Origin: Fibrisoma montanum
GTDB lineage: Bacteria; Bacteroidota; Bacteroidia; Cytophagales; Spirosomataceae
Length of the DNA stretch: 64,000 nt
Reading direction: 5' to 3'
NCBI RefSeq assembly: GCF_003583365.1
Contig: NZ_QXED01000002.1
Span: 62,001 to 126,000, forward strand
Shown: positions 25,008-33,888 of the stretch, piece after piece
Layout of the letters: each line of letters begins with the position of its first letter
How positions within the stretch are numbered: the stretch's first letter is position 1
Notes under the pieces: model-generated
Told to the model about the DNA's origin: nothing
The model's database searches: none
What the model saw: only the letters and a program-made list of their open reading frames with translations
Program-made: the position numbers and the translations under genes

Positions 25008-25973
25008 ATGATTATCGTCACGGGAGCCGCTGGTTTTATAGGGAGCTGTTTGATAAGTAAGCTTAATCAGGAAAATTTCAATTTTATCATTGCTGTTGAT
25101 GATTTTACAACTCCCGAAAAAGAACCTAATCTCGTCGGTAAACGCATTCAGGAACGGGTTCATCGGGAGCAGTTCTTCCAGTGGCTCGATCAGAATTATC
25201 AGGAGGTTGAATTTATCTTTCACATTGGTGCCCGAACCGATACGACCGAGCAGGACTACACCATTTTCGATCATCTGAACGTCGAGTACTCCAAGCAGAT
25301 CTGGTACAAGTGCATCGATTATCAGATTCCGCTGGTCTATGCCTCATCCGCAGCTACGTATGGGCTCGGCGAACTTGGCTACGATGATAACGAATCCCAG
25401 ATTCCGCACCTGAAGCCGTTGAATCCCTATGGCGAGTCGAAAAACGAATTCGACATCTGGGCGCTGGAACAGGATCGGAAGCCGTTTTTCTGGGCCGGAC
25501 TTAAATTCTTCAATGTATACGGCCCGAACGAATACCATAAAGGCCGCATGGCATCCGTGGTTTTCCACGCCTACAACCAGATTTGTCAGTCGGGGGAGGT
25601 AAAACTGTTCCGGTCGCACAACCCGAACTTCAACGACGGCGAGCAGATGCGGGATTTTGTGTACGTCAAAGATGTGGTCGAAGTCTGCACGTTTCTGATG
25701 CATCACCGGCGCAATTCGGGCATCTATAACCTCGGCAGCGGCAAGGCCCGCACCTTCTTCGATCTGGCCAGCAGTACGTTCCGGGCGCTGGGTCAGGACC
25801 CCCGCATCACCTTTGTAGATACGCCGGCCGATATCCGCGATAAGTACCAGTACTTCACGCAGGCCAATATGGCCAAGCTTCGGTCCATCGGCTACGACCG
25901 GCCGTTCCAGTCGCTCGAAGAAGGCATTACCGATTACGTGCAGAATTACCTCGTTGGAAAGCGGTACTATTAG
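25008..25973 (+). CDS. hldD: ADP-L-glycero-D-manno-heptose 6-epimerase
   Basis: 321 residues, an extended SDR. NAD binding is by IIVTGAAGFIGS. FHIGARTDTTE is typical of the heptose epimerase, and the active site shows YASSAATYG and NPYGESKNEFD (Tyr-x3-Lys). KFFNVYGPNEYHKGRMASV and RDFVYVKDVVEVC follow, both standard for HldD/RfaD. It converts ADP-D,D-heptose to ADP-L,D-heptose for the lipopolysaccharide inner core. The stop lies 6 bp from the stop of a converging subtilase gene. Together with lpxB it confirms an LPS-bearing envelope. Confidence 0.93.
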   Translation: MIIVTGAAGFIGSCLISKLNQENFNFIIAVDDFTTPEKEPNLVGKRIQERVHREQFFQWLDQNYQEVEFIFHIGARTDTTEQDYTIFDHLNVEYSKQIWYKCIDYQIPLVYASSAATYGLGELGYDDNESQIPHLKPLNPYGESKNEFDIWALEQDRKPFFWAGLKFFNVYGPNEYHKGRMASVVFHAYNQICQSGEVKLFRSHNPNFNDGEQMRDFVYVKDVVEVCTFLMHHRRNSGIYNLGSGKARTFFDLASSTFRALGQDPRITFVDTPADIRDKYQYFTQANMAKLRSIGYDRPFQSLEEGITDYVQNYLVGKRYY

Positions 25974-25979
25974 GGCCGC

Positions 25980-27551
25980 TTATTCCCAGATCACTTCAAT
26001 CACTTCTTTCTTCAGGTCGACCGTCGTCTGCTTTTCGCCATTGGCCCGACGCAGCACCAGTTTGCCGTCTGTGACGTGCAGGGCGTCCTGACTTAATACG
26101 TGCATGGCGTTCTTTTTCCGGAACACCGACACGACGGACTCGGAAGCCGGAACGGGCAGCGTGATCGATTTGCCCGTGGCTTTTACTGATCGGGCCGTTT
26201 CGGGCAGCGGCTGGTTCTTGAGCAGGGCCAGCGCACGCGATGCCAGCGGGACGCCGTAGCCGACGTAGTTGTTGCCGTAGGGGTACAGGTGCGATGATTT
26301 TTCGATGATGTCCATTACCTGCTTATTGGTCAGTTTGGGGTTTGCCTGCATGATACAGGCGGCAAAACCCGTAATGACCGGGGCCGACAGCGACGTGCCG
26401 TACAGGGAGAAGCACGATACGTTCGGCTTCAGGTACGGCAACTCTTCGGGGCCAATGCTGCTGTAGCCGATCCGGTTCCACAGCTTGGCATTTGTTGCGC
26501 CGATGGCCAGTACGCCCTTTGCATCGGCCGGGGTGCTGATGATACGCCAGCTCCGGTCGTCGCCTTCGTTACCGGCCGATACGATGATCAGAATGCCTTT
26601 TTTGTCGGCGGCAATCTGCGCGGCCCGGCTGATGAGGCTGGTATGGCCGTCCATCTGCTTCGGCTCATAATTTTCTTTTGGATTGCTCATGCCTTTGGCG
26701 TAGCCGAGCGAGGTGTTGATGAGCCGCACCCCCAAACTGTCCATCCATTCCATGGCCGCCACCCAGTTGTCTTCTTCACCACGAAACTCGCGGTTTCCCT
26801 GATCCGTGCGGGCTAGGTAAAACGTAGCGTCGGTAGCCAGACCGTACTGAACGTTTTCGGCCGGATCGTTGCCGGCAATGGCGGCCAGTACCTCCGTGCC
26901 GTGGAAGTCGGACATGGTTTCGAGCGTCCGGAACAGGTTATTCTGCGTTTTTTTGGCGTTGACGTAATCCCGTACCTGTTTGACGCCCTCGCGCTTGAAG
27001 ATATGCCGGAGCGCGCCAACCGAATCGGCGCCGAAGAAGCCCGCGTCGATAACCCCGATGTTTACGAATCGGCCCGTCAGGCCGGCCTGCGCAAACTCCG
27101 GGGCCTGAATCTGAGTCATCACGGGCGCCATCTGCGGATTGATCTGATCCCCCGATTTCAGGGCCGATGCGGTGCTGGTAATGATAATGTTCGGGTCAAT
27201 GGGCTGGATGGTCCGCACAAACGGCAGGGCTGTTACCTGGGCGTACTGCTGGGATGTCAGGCGGGCCGAAACGCCGTTGAGCCAGCGGGAACGGCACTCG
27301 GGCCGGATGCCTGACCGTTGCAGTTGATTGATATATTGACCCGCGACCGGCTGATCGGTGTCATCGATGGGCAGGTTTTGAAGCCGCCGACGTTCGAGGG
27401 TTGCCGGCGAAAGGGCAGGAACTGAGGATTGATCCTTGTCGGTAAAAAGAATCCAGTATTTGGAAGAGCCGGCACCCGATGAGACCGAATTTACCTGCGC
27501 CTGCACAAACGTAGTGAACAGGCAACACGTGAGGATCAGAAAATTTTTCAT
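25980..27551 (-). CDS. Secreted S8 (subtilisin-like) serine peptidase
   Basis: 523 residues with a signal peptide (MKNFLILTCCLFTTFVQAQ). A pro-region of about 100 residues includes LSPATLERRRLQNLPID, common in Bacteroidota subtilases. The catalytic triad is D169 (IGVIDAGF), H217 (DFHGTEV) and S387 (GTSLSAP), with oxyanion N328 (SAGNEG). The last 70 residues form a small beta-rich tail that may be a sorting domain, but I cannot assign it to a type 9 secretion signal. The target protein is unknown. Confidence 0.9.
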   Translation of the reverse strand: MKNFLILTCCLFTTFVQAQVNSVSSGAGSSKYWILFTDKDQSSVPALSPATLERRRLQNLPIDDTDQPVAGQYINQLQRSGIRPECRSRWLNGVSARLTSQQYAQVTALPFVRTIQPIDPNIIITSTASALKSGDQINPQMAPVMTQIQAPEFAQAGLTGRFVNIGVIDAGFFGADSVGALRHIFKREGVKQVRDYVNAKKTQNNLFRTLETMSDFHGTEVLAAIAGNDPAENVQYGLATDATFYLARTDQGNREFRGEEDNWVAAMEWMDSLGVRLINTSLGYAKGMSNPKENYEPKQMDGHTSLISRAAQIAADKKGILIIVSAGNEGDDRSWRIISTPADAKGVLAIGATNAKLWNRIGYSSIGPEELPYLKPNVSCFSLYGTSLSAPVITGFAACIMQANPKLTNKQVMDIIEKSSHLYPYGNNYVGYGVPLASRALALLKNQPLPETARSVKATGKSITLPVPASESVVSVFRKKNAMHVLSQDALHVTDGKLVLRRANGEKQTTVDLKKEVIEVIWE

Positions 27552-27755
27552 TCTGGAATTTACGAAGAATCTATAATTGCCAAACTAAAAGTAAAGACAA
27601 TGTTTCAAAAATCACATTGTATGGTTATCGGAAAATGCTCCGCCCGGTACCGTGGCCTGCGTGCACCGTAGCCAAGAGAAATTGACCAAAACGTTGCGTA
27701 GGGCTAAGCTGATCCGCAAAAATGCCTTTCTTTGCGACTTTATCAACAATCCGGT

Positions 27756-29051
27756 ATGCGCTACGAATCCATAGATGCTCAGCTCTTCGTTCAGAACCGG
27801 CAACGGCTGAATGCGCTGCTGAAACCCAAATCGCTGGTGGTGTTGAACGCCAACGACATTATGCCTACCAATGCCGACGGCACCATGAGCTTTCGGCAGA
27901 ACAATGACCTGTTTTACCTGACGGGCGTTGATCAGGAAGAAACCCGCCTGGTGCTTTTTCCTGATCACCCGGACGAGAAATTCCGGGCAGCTTTGTTTCT
28001 GCGCGAGACCAGCGAACTGATCGAGATATGGGAAGGCCATAAGTTAACCAAGGAAGAAGCCAGTCAGGTGTCGGGCCTGCCTGAGAAGCAGATCTTCTGG
28101 ACCCACGAATTCGATTTTGTGTTTCAGCAGATGGTTTTTGAAGCCGAGCAGGTGTACCTGAACACAAACGAACACACCCGGGCCGAGGTGCAGGTGCAAA
28201 CCCGCGATGCCCGCTTTATCGAAGAATTCAAACAAAAATACCCCTTGCACCGGCTGGAGCGGCTCGCGCCCCTGATGCAGCACCTGCGGGCCACGAAACT
28301 GCCGCAGGAAATACAGTTGATCCAGACGGCCATCAATATCACCGAGCGGATGTTCCGGCGGTTGCTTACGTTCATCAAACCGGGCGTCTGGGAATACGAA
28401 ATTGAAGCTGAGGTATACCATGAGTTCCTGCGGAACCGGTCGCGGGGTCCGGCCTATTCGTCAATCATCGCGTCGGGGCCAAGTGCCTGCGTGCTGCACT
28501 ACGTTGACAACAACAAGCAGTGCAAAGACGGCGACGTAATCCTGCTCGATATTGGTGCGGAATACGCGAACTATAATGCCGATATGACCCGATCGGTGCC
28601 GGTCAGCGGTCGTTTTACGGAACGGCAGCGGGCCGTGTATGACGCCGTGCTGCGCGTAATGAACGAGGCTAAGCAAATGCTGCGGCCCGGTAATCTCTGG
28701 GACGAATACCACCGCGAAGTAGGTAAGGTGATGGAATCCGAGTTGATTGGGCTGGGGTTGCTGGACCGGGATGCCGTGCTGCAACAGAACCCGGATGCGC
28801 CCTTGTATAAGAAATACTTCATGCACGGTACGTCGCACTTTCTGGGACTCGACGTCCATGACGTTGGCAACAAGTACCGGCGGTTTGAACCGGGGATGGT
28901 GTTCACCGTTGAGCCGGGCATCTACATCCGAGAGGAGGGGCTGGGTATCCGGTTGGAAAACAACGTACTGATCACCGAAGATGGTAACCTGGATCTGATG
29001 GCCAGCATACCGCTCGATGCTGATGAGATCGAGGAGTTGATGAATCGGTAG
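27756..29051 (+). CDS. Xaa-Pro aminopeptidase (aminopeptidase P, M24B)
   Basis: 431 residues from the ATG at 27756; an in-frame TTG lies 24 bp upstream. The N-terminal domain contains FRQNNDLFYLTGVDQEETRL. The pita-bread metallopeptidase domain has metal ligands in LLDIGAEYANYNADMTRS (two Asp), HGTSHFLGLDVHD (His), TVEPGIYI (Glu) and GIRLENNVLI (Glu). It removes N-terminal residues that precede proline, in the cytosol. The length fits the family. A bidirectional hairpin separates it from the converging TetR gene. Confidence 0.92.
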   Translation: MRYESIDAQLFVQNRQRLNALLKPKSLVVLNANDIMPTNADGTMSFRQNNDLFYLTGVDQEETRLVLFPDHPDEKFRAALFLRETSELIEIWEGHKLTKEEASQVSGLPEKQIFWTHEFDFVFQQMVFEAEQVYLNTNEHTRAEVQVQTRDARFIEEFKQKYPLHRLERLAPLMQHLRATKLPQEIQLIQTAINITERMFRRLLTFIKPGVWEYEIEAEVYHEFLRNRSRGPAYSSIIASGPSACVLHYVDNNKQCKDGDVILLDIGAEYANYNADMTRSVPVSGRFTERQRAVYDAVLRVMNEAKQMLRPGNLWDEYHREVGKVMESELIGLGLLDRDAVLQQNPDAPLYKKYFMHGTSHFLGLDVHDVGNKYRRFEPGMVFTVEPGIYIREEGLGIRLENNVLITEDGNLDLMASIPLDADEIEELMNR

Positions 29052-29058
29052 GGCATGG

Positions 29059-29102
29059 TTTACTGTTTACGGCTTCCCGAGTGGAAAATCGTAAACAGTA
29101 AA
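29059..29102. terminator. Bidirectional terminator-like hairpin
   Basis: TTTACTGTTTACG (29059-29071) pairs perfectly with 29090-29102 around an 18-nt loop, between two converging genes. Confidence 0.55.
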
Positions 29103-29109
29103 TCATCAC

Positions 29110-29760
29110 TTATTTCACTTCTGCTTTCTTGGAGTCTTCTCGTTCGAGGGCAAGGTTAAGGCCGGCGTAGATTCGGCGAACGGCCTTTTCAATACGTTCC
29201 CAGCCTTCATCGGAGCGCAGGTCGATGCCTACGATCTGCTCCCGTTGGCTGCTCATAAGCACCATGTACGTAACGGCGGATACCATCAGGCTGGTGATGG
29301 CCAGCGGATCAAAATCGTGGTGAGGAGCGAGTTTCTCAACCAGTTTTTTGTACGAGTCGTCGCGGAAAGCGGCCAGCCGGCGGGCCAGTTCCGTTTCGCC
29401 ATGCGACATTTCCCAGCGTACCAGTTCCTGAGATGATTTGCGGGCCCGGAATTCGCGCATGAACTGGATCGTGTACTCCGACCAGACTTTACTCCGGTTC
29501 TCCGATGCGAGGTGCTCCGGAACGGCTTCCAGGAACTTCTCGTTGAACATCGATAGGAAAAAGCCGCGCTGAACATACGCTTCGAGCAATCCGTTCCAGC
29601 CGCCAAAATAGCGGTAGATAAGCACCTTGTTAACGCCGGCCCGTTCGGCCACGGCGTTGATGCCTGCTTTTTCGGTGCCGCGTTCAGCCATGACATCGCC
29701 CATTGCCCGCAGGATTCGCTCCATGGTCATTTGACGATTTCTACGCTTGATAACCTTCAT
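29110..29760 (-). CDS. TetR/AcrR-family transcriptional regulator
   Basis: 216 residues. The N-terminal HTH reads MERILRAMGDVMAERGTEKA then AVAERAGVNKVLIYRYFGG, the usual TetR recognition helix with YRYF. A helical ligand-binding domain and a charged tail follow. TetR proteins generally repress a neighbouring gene until a small ligand binds. No efflux gene is adjacent, and the upstream neighbours are immunity-like genes, so its target is unclear. Confidence 0.9.
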   Translation of the reverse strand: MKVIKRRNRQMTMERILRAMGDVMAERGTEKAGINAVAERAGVNKVLIYRYFGGWNGLLEAYVQRGFFLSMFNEKFLEAVPEHLASENRSKVWSEYTIQFMREFRARKSSQELVRWEMSHGETELARRLAAFRDDSYKKLVEKLAPHHDFDPLAITSLMVSAVTYMVLMSSQREQIVGIDLRSDEGWERIEKAVRRIYAGLNLALEREDSKKAEVK

Positions 29761-29897
29761 GATACTAACTTTTGTGTTTGAGAATTAGGCGTGCAGTGCA
29801 TTAACTAACAATACGTTAGCATTCCCACTAATTCAGTAGAGAATTATAAGGAATGCACAAATATGGTTACTTTTCAAATTGTTACCAAGTGGTAACG

Positions 29898-30341
29898 TCA
29901 GCTGCGAACTGGAAAACTTGAAAATTGCTGTTCGAGTTGATGAATCGCTTCCGACAGCTTGTGTTTGTTGATGACGACGGGAAGCCAGAAAGGGGTAAAC
30001 GGATCGTAGTGCCAGTCGGGGGCGACCTCGAAGGCTAATTTAATCTGCAGCAGAAACTCGTCAGTATCAGCCGATATACATTCAAAACTCAGACAGGGCT
30101 CCGCAAACAGCAAACGGGGTAAAGGTCTCCCGGTGGTGCAGAGGTGCCGAAGCCAGTTGATTAATCGTTCAATCTCGTAGGTATGCAGAATGGCGGCCGT
30201 TGCCGTCGACTGATGATGCTGCCAGCCGGTCCGAACAGCAACCCACAACAGATTCCGATCCGCCGACGAAGGAGCCGTGTGCGGGTGTTCATAATCAAGG
30301 AGGTTAAGCTCAAAATAGCTGCGCTGGCCGTTCAGTAGCAT
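29898..30341 (-). CDS. WapI-family immunity-like protein (paralogue 1)
   Basis: 147 residues, no signal peptide or membrane helix. It begins with YFELNLLDYEHP, then DRNLLWVAVRTGWQHH, a LHTYEIERLINWLRHL helix and a LLFAEPCLSFECIS strand. This layout is that of WapI-type immunity proteins, which bind contact-dependent toxins in the cytosol. It shares the same order of motifs with the next gene, 147 bp away, so the two are divergent paralogues. No toxin gene is nearby. The family call is by pattern only. Confidence 0.6.
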   Translation of the reverse strand: MLLNGQRSYFELNLLDYEHPHTAPSSADRNLLWVAVRTGWQHHQSTATAAILHTYEIERLINWLRHLCTTGRPLPRLLFAEPCLSFECISADTDEFLLQIKLAFEVAPDWHYDPFTPFWLPVVINKHKLSEAIHQLEQQFSSFPVRS

Positions 30342-30436
30342 CGGGTAGATCGATAACGGATTAAGTAGTCAGATAGGTGCTGACGATACGCTATCTATAT
30401 ACGTTGGTAAGATAGCGACAATATTACGAAATGCAA

Positions 30437-30469
30437 AACCCAGTATGGTAAGCTATACCATACCGGGTT
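30437..30469 (-). terminator. Hairpin downstream of WapI-like paralogue 2
   Basis: Arms 30437-30450 and 30456-30469 pair at 13 of 14 positions. On the minus strand the stem is followed by TTTTGCATTT. Confidence 0.55.
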
Positions 30470-30488
30470 ATAACGATACCCTGCCTGA

Positions 30489-30920
30489 TCAACGTTCGGG
30501 GTAGCTGGCCAACTCGCCGGACAGGTCGCTGATCGCTTCCTGTAACTGGCTGGGAGTAAGGAGTAAATCCATTTCAACCGGAAAATCCGGATAGGTATGC
30601 CACGATGGAGTCAGCGTATGATCCAGCTGAATCTGAAGCCGGTACAGATCGTTGGGTAAAGCGGTCGCTTCTACGCTCAGACCGGGTTCCGAGAACGTAA
30701 GGGCCAGATGGTTGACCACTTTATTGCGTAACGAACGCAGGCCATCCAGCAGCCGACCGATTTCCCAGGTCTGCAACGGCGTCGACTGCGTGTCTTTCTG
30801 GTGCCGCCAGATGGTCGAAATCCGGCAGCGCAGGTTGTTGCGGTCGCGCCAGTTAGCGCTGGTGTTGCCGTAGCCGAGAATGGACAGTTCGAATGAGCCC
30901 GTAGGAGATATAAACTTCAT
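30489..30920 (-). CDS. WapI-family immunity-like protein (paralogue 2)
   Basis: 143 residues, cytosolic. The order GSFELSILGYGN, DRNNLRCRISTIWRHQ, LQTWEIGRLLDGLRSL and LTFSEPGLSVEAT repeats that of the neighbour at 29898. It has its own terminator-like hairpin. Orphan immunity genes are often kept in arrays after loss of the toxin. A general role in protection against rival toxins is inference from family resemblance. Confidence 0.6.
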   Translation of the reverse strand: MKFISPTGSFELSILGYGNTSANWRDRNNLRCRISTIWRHQKDTQSTPLQTWEIGRLLDGLRSLRNKVVNHLALTFSEPGLSVEATALPNDLYRLQIQLDHTLTPSWHTYPDFPVEMDLLLTPSQLQEAISDLSGELASYPER

Positions 30921-31095
30921 AACGTAAGAGAGACGGATGCCTTTGGTCTATAAAACAAATATACTATTTGTTTGTTTATCACGACATTAAAGTTTTCGCC
31001 GGGTCGTTCGTACCGCCGGCAGACCGCTGCCTATGATATTACTGTGAAGTTGGTGTATATCCCGAACAGGCGGTTTCAGGCTGTCGGGGTTTCCG

Positions 31096-31103
31096 TATCT
31101 TTG
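31096..31103 (+). promoter_or_regulatory. -7 box of the carboxynorspermidine synthase gene
   Basis: TATCTTTG, an exact TAnnTTTG match followed by C, 34 bp before the ATG at 31138. Confidence 0.5.
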
Positions 31104-31137
31104 CGGCCAAATCATATCACGACAAATAAGCAAGTAA

Positions 31138-32352
31138 ATGGCAAAAGTGCTCATTATCGGAGCTGGGGGCGTCGGCAGCGTTGTGGCGCACAAATGCGCG
31201 CTGAACCGTGAGGTCTTTACGGAAATTATGCTGGCCAGCCGAACCAAATCGAAATGCGACCGGATTGCGGCCGAGGTTCAGGCGATGCACGGCGTAACGA
31301 TCCAGACCGCGCAGGTCGACGCCGACGTAGTTCCGGAACTCGTCGCGCTGATCCGGCAGTTCAACCCGGTGATGGTCATCAACGTGGCCCTGCCTTATCA
31401 GGACCTCCCCATCATGGATGCCTGCCTTGAAGCCGGCGTTCATTACCTCGATACGGCCAACTACGAACCCAAAGACGTAGCCAAGTTTGAATACAGCTGG
31501 CAATGGGCCTACAGGGAGCGTTTCGAGCAGGCCGGATTGATGGCTCTGCTGGGCTGTGGCTTTGATCCCGGCGCTACCCAGGTATTCACGGCCTATGCCG
31601 CTAAGCATCACTTCGACCGGATGGATTACCTAGATATCGTCGACTGCAACGCAGGTAACCACGGCAAGGCGTTCGCGACCAACTTCAACCCGGAGATCAA
31701 CATCCGCGAAATTACCCAGCCGGGCCGCTACTGGGAAAACGGCGAATGGATCGAGATTCCGGCCATGAGCATCCATAAGCCCATTGAATACCCAGAGATC
31801 GGGCCCCGTGAGTCGTATGTGCTGTACCACGAAGAACTCGAATCGCTGGTGAAAAACTTCCCAACCCTGAAGCGGGCGCGGTTCTGGATGACTTTCGGTC
31901 AGGCGTATCTAACGCACCTGGACGTATTACAGAACGTTGGGATGACACGTATTGATCCGGTTAAATTCCAGGGTATGGACATTATACCCCTGGAGTTCCT
32001 GAAGGCTGTATTACCCTCACCTGATACGCTGGGCGAAAACTATACAGGGCAGACGTCCATCGGCTGCCAGATCAAAGGCGTGAAAGACGGGGCCGAACGG
32101 ACGTACTTCATCTGGAATAACTGCGACCACGCCGAAACGTACAAGGAAGTGCGCGGGCAGGCCGTGAGCTACACCACGGGCGTACCGGCCATGATCGGCG
32201 CGATGCTGATGCTGACCGGCGTCTGGATGAAGCCCGGTGTCTGGAACTGCGAGGAACTCGATCCCGATCCGTTCATCGAGCAGATGAACAAACAGGGGCT
32301 GCCGGTGCAGGAGCGGGTGGATATTCCGCTGCCGCACGAGTACCCGGCGTAA
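31138..32352 (+). CDS. Carboxynorspermidine synthase (saccharopine dehydrogenase family)
   Basis: 404 residues. An N-terminal Rossmann fold (VLIIGAGGVGSVVAHKCA) is followed by INVALPYQDLPIMDACLEAG, HYLDTANYEP and LLGCGFDPGATQVF, which mark carboxynorspermidine dehydrogenases in the LYS9-like group. The enzyme condenses aspartate semialdehyde with putrescine or diaminopropane to a carboxy-polyamine using NADPH. The decarboxylase of the same pathway (nspC) lies 2.3 kb downstream, which makes the assignment firm. The usual adjacency of the two genes has been broken by TonB and immunity genes. Confidence 0.9.
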   Translation: MAKVLIIGAGGVGSVVAHKCALNREVFTEIMLASRTKSKCDRIAAEVQAMHGVTIQTAQVDADVVPELVALIRQFNPVMVINVALPYQDLPIMDACLEAGVHYLDTANYEPKDVAKFEYSWQWAYRERFEQAGLMALLGCGFDPGATQVFTAYAAKHHFDRMDYLDIVDCNAGNHGKAFATNFNPEINIREITQPGRYWENGEWIEIPAMSIHKPIEYPEIGPRESYVLYHEELESLVKNFPTLKRARFWMTFGQAYLTHLDVLQNVGMTRIDPVKFQGMDIIPLEFLKAVLPSPDTLGENYTGQTSIGCQIKGVKDGAERTYFIWNNCDHAETYKEVRGQAVSYTTGVPAMIGAMLMLTGVWMKPGVWNCEELDPDPFIEQMNKQGLPVQERVDIPLPHEYPA

Positions 32353-32411
32353 GTTTGTGGAAGTTAAGGCAATTGTGCATCCATTGGCTGTAACCAAACC
32401 AGCCCGATGTT

Positions 32412-33221
32412 ATGTCTACTGCTTCTACTCTCGACGAACTGGTATTTGAAAATCGCCTGAAAGCTTATGGCGCGTTTGATCTGCGCCGACAGTATCGACC
32501 GACGCTCGCCCGTGCACTGGGATTGGGCGTCGGTTTGTTTTTATTGGGACTGGGCCTGCCCACGGTGTATGGCTACCTGTGGCCCGACGGAATCATGAGC
32601 GATCAGCCCACAATGATTGAGGCCGAACTGACCAGACTGCCCGACGTACCGGCTGAGAAACCCATTTCATTACCGCCCGTCGAAGCACCCCCAACGGTCA
32701 ATACGGTCCGTGACTTACCCCCGGTGGTTATGCCCGATGCTGAGGTTTTGGAAGACGTATTGCCACCAACTACTGACGAGCTGGCCGACGCAACGCCCGG
32801 CGATCAGACGGCCGAAGGTACCGGCGATGTGGAGGTAATTCAGGCACCGGAAGGTAACGTACTAACCGTAGTAGAAAAGGCCGTTGAAGCGGAGGTGAAA
32901 TCCGAAGAACCGTTTATCTCCGTTGAGCAGCAACCGCAGTTTCCCGGCGGCCTGGAATCGCTCCGCAGTTTTCTGGAGAAGAATCTTCGGTACCCGGCCC
33001 CAGCCAGTCGGTCGGGGATATCTGGGCGGGTAGTTGTGAGTTTTGTGGTCAACACCGACGGCCGCCTGACGGATGTACAGGTACTGAAAGGCATTGGCTT
33101 CGGCTGCGACGAAGAAGCATTACGGGTGGTGAAGCAGATGCCGCCCTGGAAGCCGGGCAGGCAATCGGGCCGGATGGTTCCGGTTAAGTTCAATCTGCCG
33201 ATTGCCTTCGCGCTGGAATGA
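32412..33221 (+). CDS. Energy transducer TonB
   Basis: 269 residues. An N-terminal Bacteroidota-type anchor (KAYGAFDLRRQYRP, then ALGLGVGLFLLGLGLP) spans the inner membrane. A Pro/Glu/Asp-rich periplasmic linker covers residues 70-165 (LPPVEAPPTVNTVRDLPPVV and onward). The TonB C-terminal domain begins with PQFPGGLESLRSFLEKNLRY and ends with VPVKFNLPIAF. It passes proton-motive energy to outer-membrane receptors. No ExbB or ExbD gene is nearby. Part of the linker is duplicated 1,330 bp downstream. Confidence 0.92.
   Translation: MSTASTLDELVFENRLKAYGAFDLRRQYRPTLARALGLGVGLFLLGLGLPTVYGYLWPDGIMSDQPTMIEAELTRLPDVPAEKPISLPPVEAPPTVNTVRDLPPVVMPDAEVLEDVLPPTTDELADATPGDQTAEGTGDVEVIQAPEGNVLTVVEKAVEAEVKSEEPFISVEQQPQFPGGLESLRSFLEKNLRYPAPASRSGISGRVVVSFVVNTDGRLTDVQVLKGIGFGCDEEALRVVKQMPPWKPGRQSGRMVPVKFNLPIAFALE
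32638..32890. repeat. Direct repeat copy 1 within tonB (linker-coding)
   Basis: A 253-bp stretch matching 33968-34220 without gaps; I count about 17 differences over the first 243 bp, near 93% identity. It encodes the periplasmic linker only. Most differences are synonymous third-position changes. Confidence 0.9.
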
Positions 33222-33420
33222 AACAGATAAGCACGCGAAAGACTAACGGGTGGAACGGTACGCCGTCGCGGTCAGGACCCGCTCTGCTCCTTACTTGCCA
33301 AGGTTCGTATAGAAATGAGGGCATCAAGACCGCAGAGATTATTTGTAGCGCATCTAGTGAAGTACGACAAACATTGTCAATTAGTTAACCTTTTCAAATA
33401 GAGACACTACTAAGAAAATA

Positions 33421-33813
33421 CTACTTCGGATCAGCGAAGGGCTTGTAATCTTCAAATTCCCAACGAGCAATTCTGTTAATTTTTAGTGCTACCTCCTCCC
33501 AAGTTTGTCCTTCCACCGATAAAATATAATTGGTAATAGTAGAGAGTATGCGTTCAAAATTGTAATGATTCGCAAAAATCAAGTGCTTACCAAATATGAC
33601 ATCTGAAGGAGGATAAATTTTTTTCATTAACTCAGGCAAATAAGAGGGACTACAAATAAAAACGTTGAACATATCTTCACTATTCTGAAGGGGGCCTTCA
33701 TCAGGCGCTAAAATCAGCTCCAAGTTGAATCCAAAGTGAGTAGGATCGTCAGGTTGAAAACCAAAAAGATCATGAATATCTATGCTATAGTATTCTTTTA
33801 TTATTGCTTTCAT
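33421..33813 (-). CDS. Imm8-family immunity protein
   Basis: 130 residues from the ATG at 33813; the frame is open further upstream but that part is unlike the family. Family features are YYSIDIHDLFGFQPDDPTHF, GFNLELILAP, MFNVFICSPSYL, FGKHLIFANHYNFERI, and the hallmark C-terminus EVALKINRIARWEFEDYKPF. Imm8 proteins neutralise toxins delivered by contact-dependent systems. The DNA here is clearly more A+T rich than its neighbours, a sign of transfer. No toxin gene accompanies it. It lies between a TonB gene and a partly duplicated TonB-like gene. Confidence 0.8.
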   Translation of the reverse strand: MKAIIKEYYSIDIHDLFGFQPDDPTHFGFNLELILAPDEGPLQNSEDMFNVFICSPSYLPELMKKIYPPSDVIFGKHLIFANHYNFERILSTITNYILSVEGQTWEEVALKINRIARWEFEDYKPFADPK

Positions 33814-33888
33814 AAAGCACTTTTTGCAGAGAAGGTAAAGGTTCAAAATCTTTTTACTATCACCAAATAGTAACACTGATCTACCAAA

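Noticed and set aside
33222-33420. Possible remnant of a gene between tonB and Imm8
   Set aside because: No open frame of useful length and no similarity to neighbouring genes that I could see.
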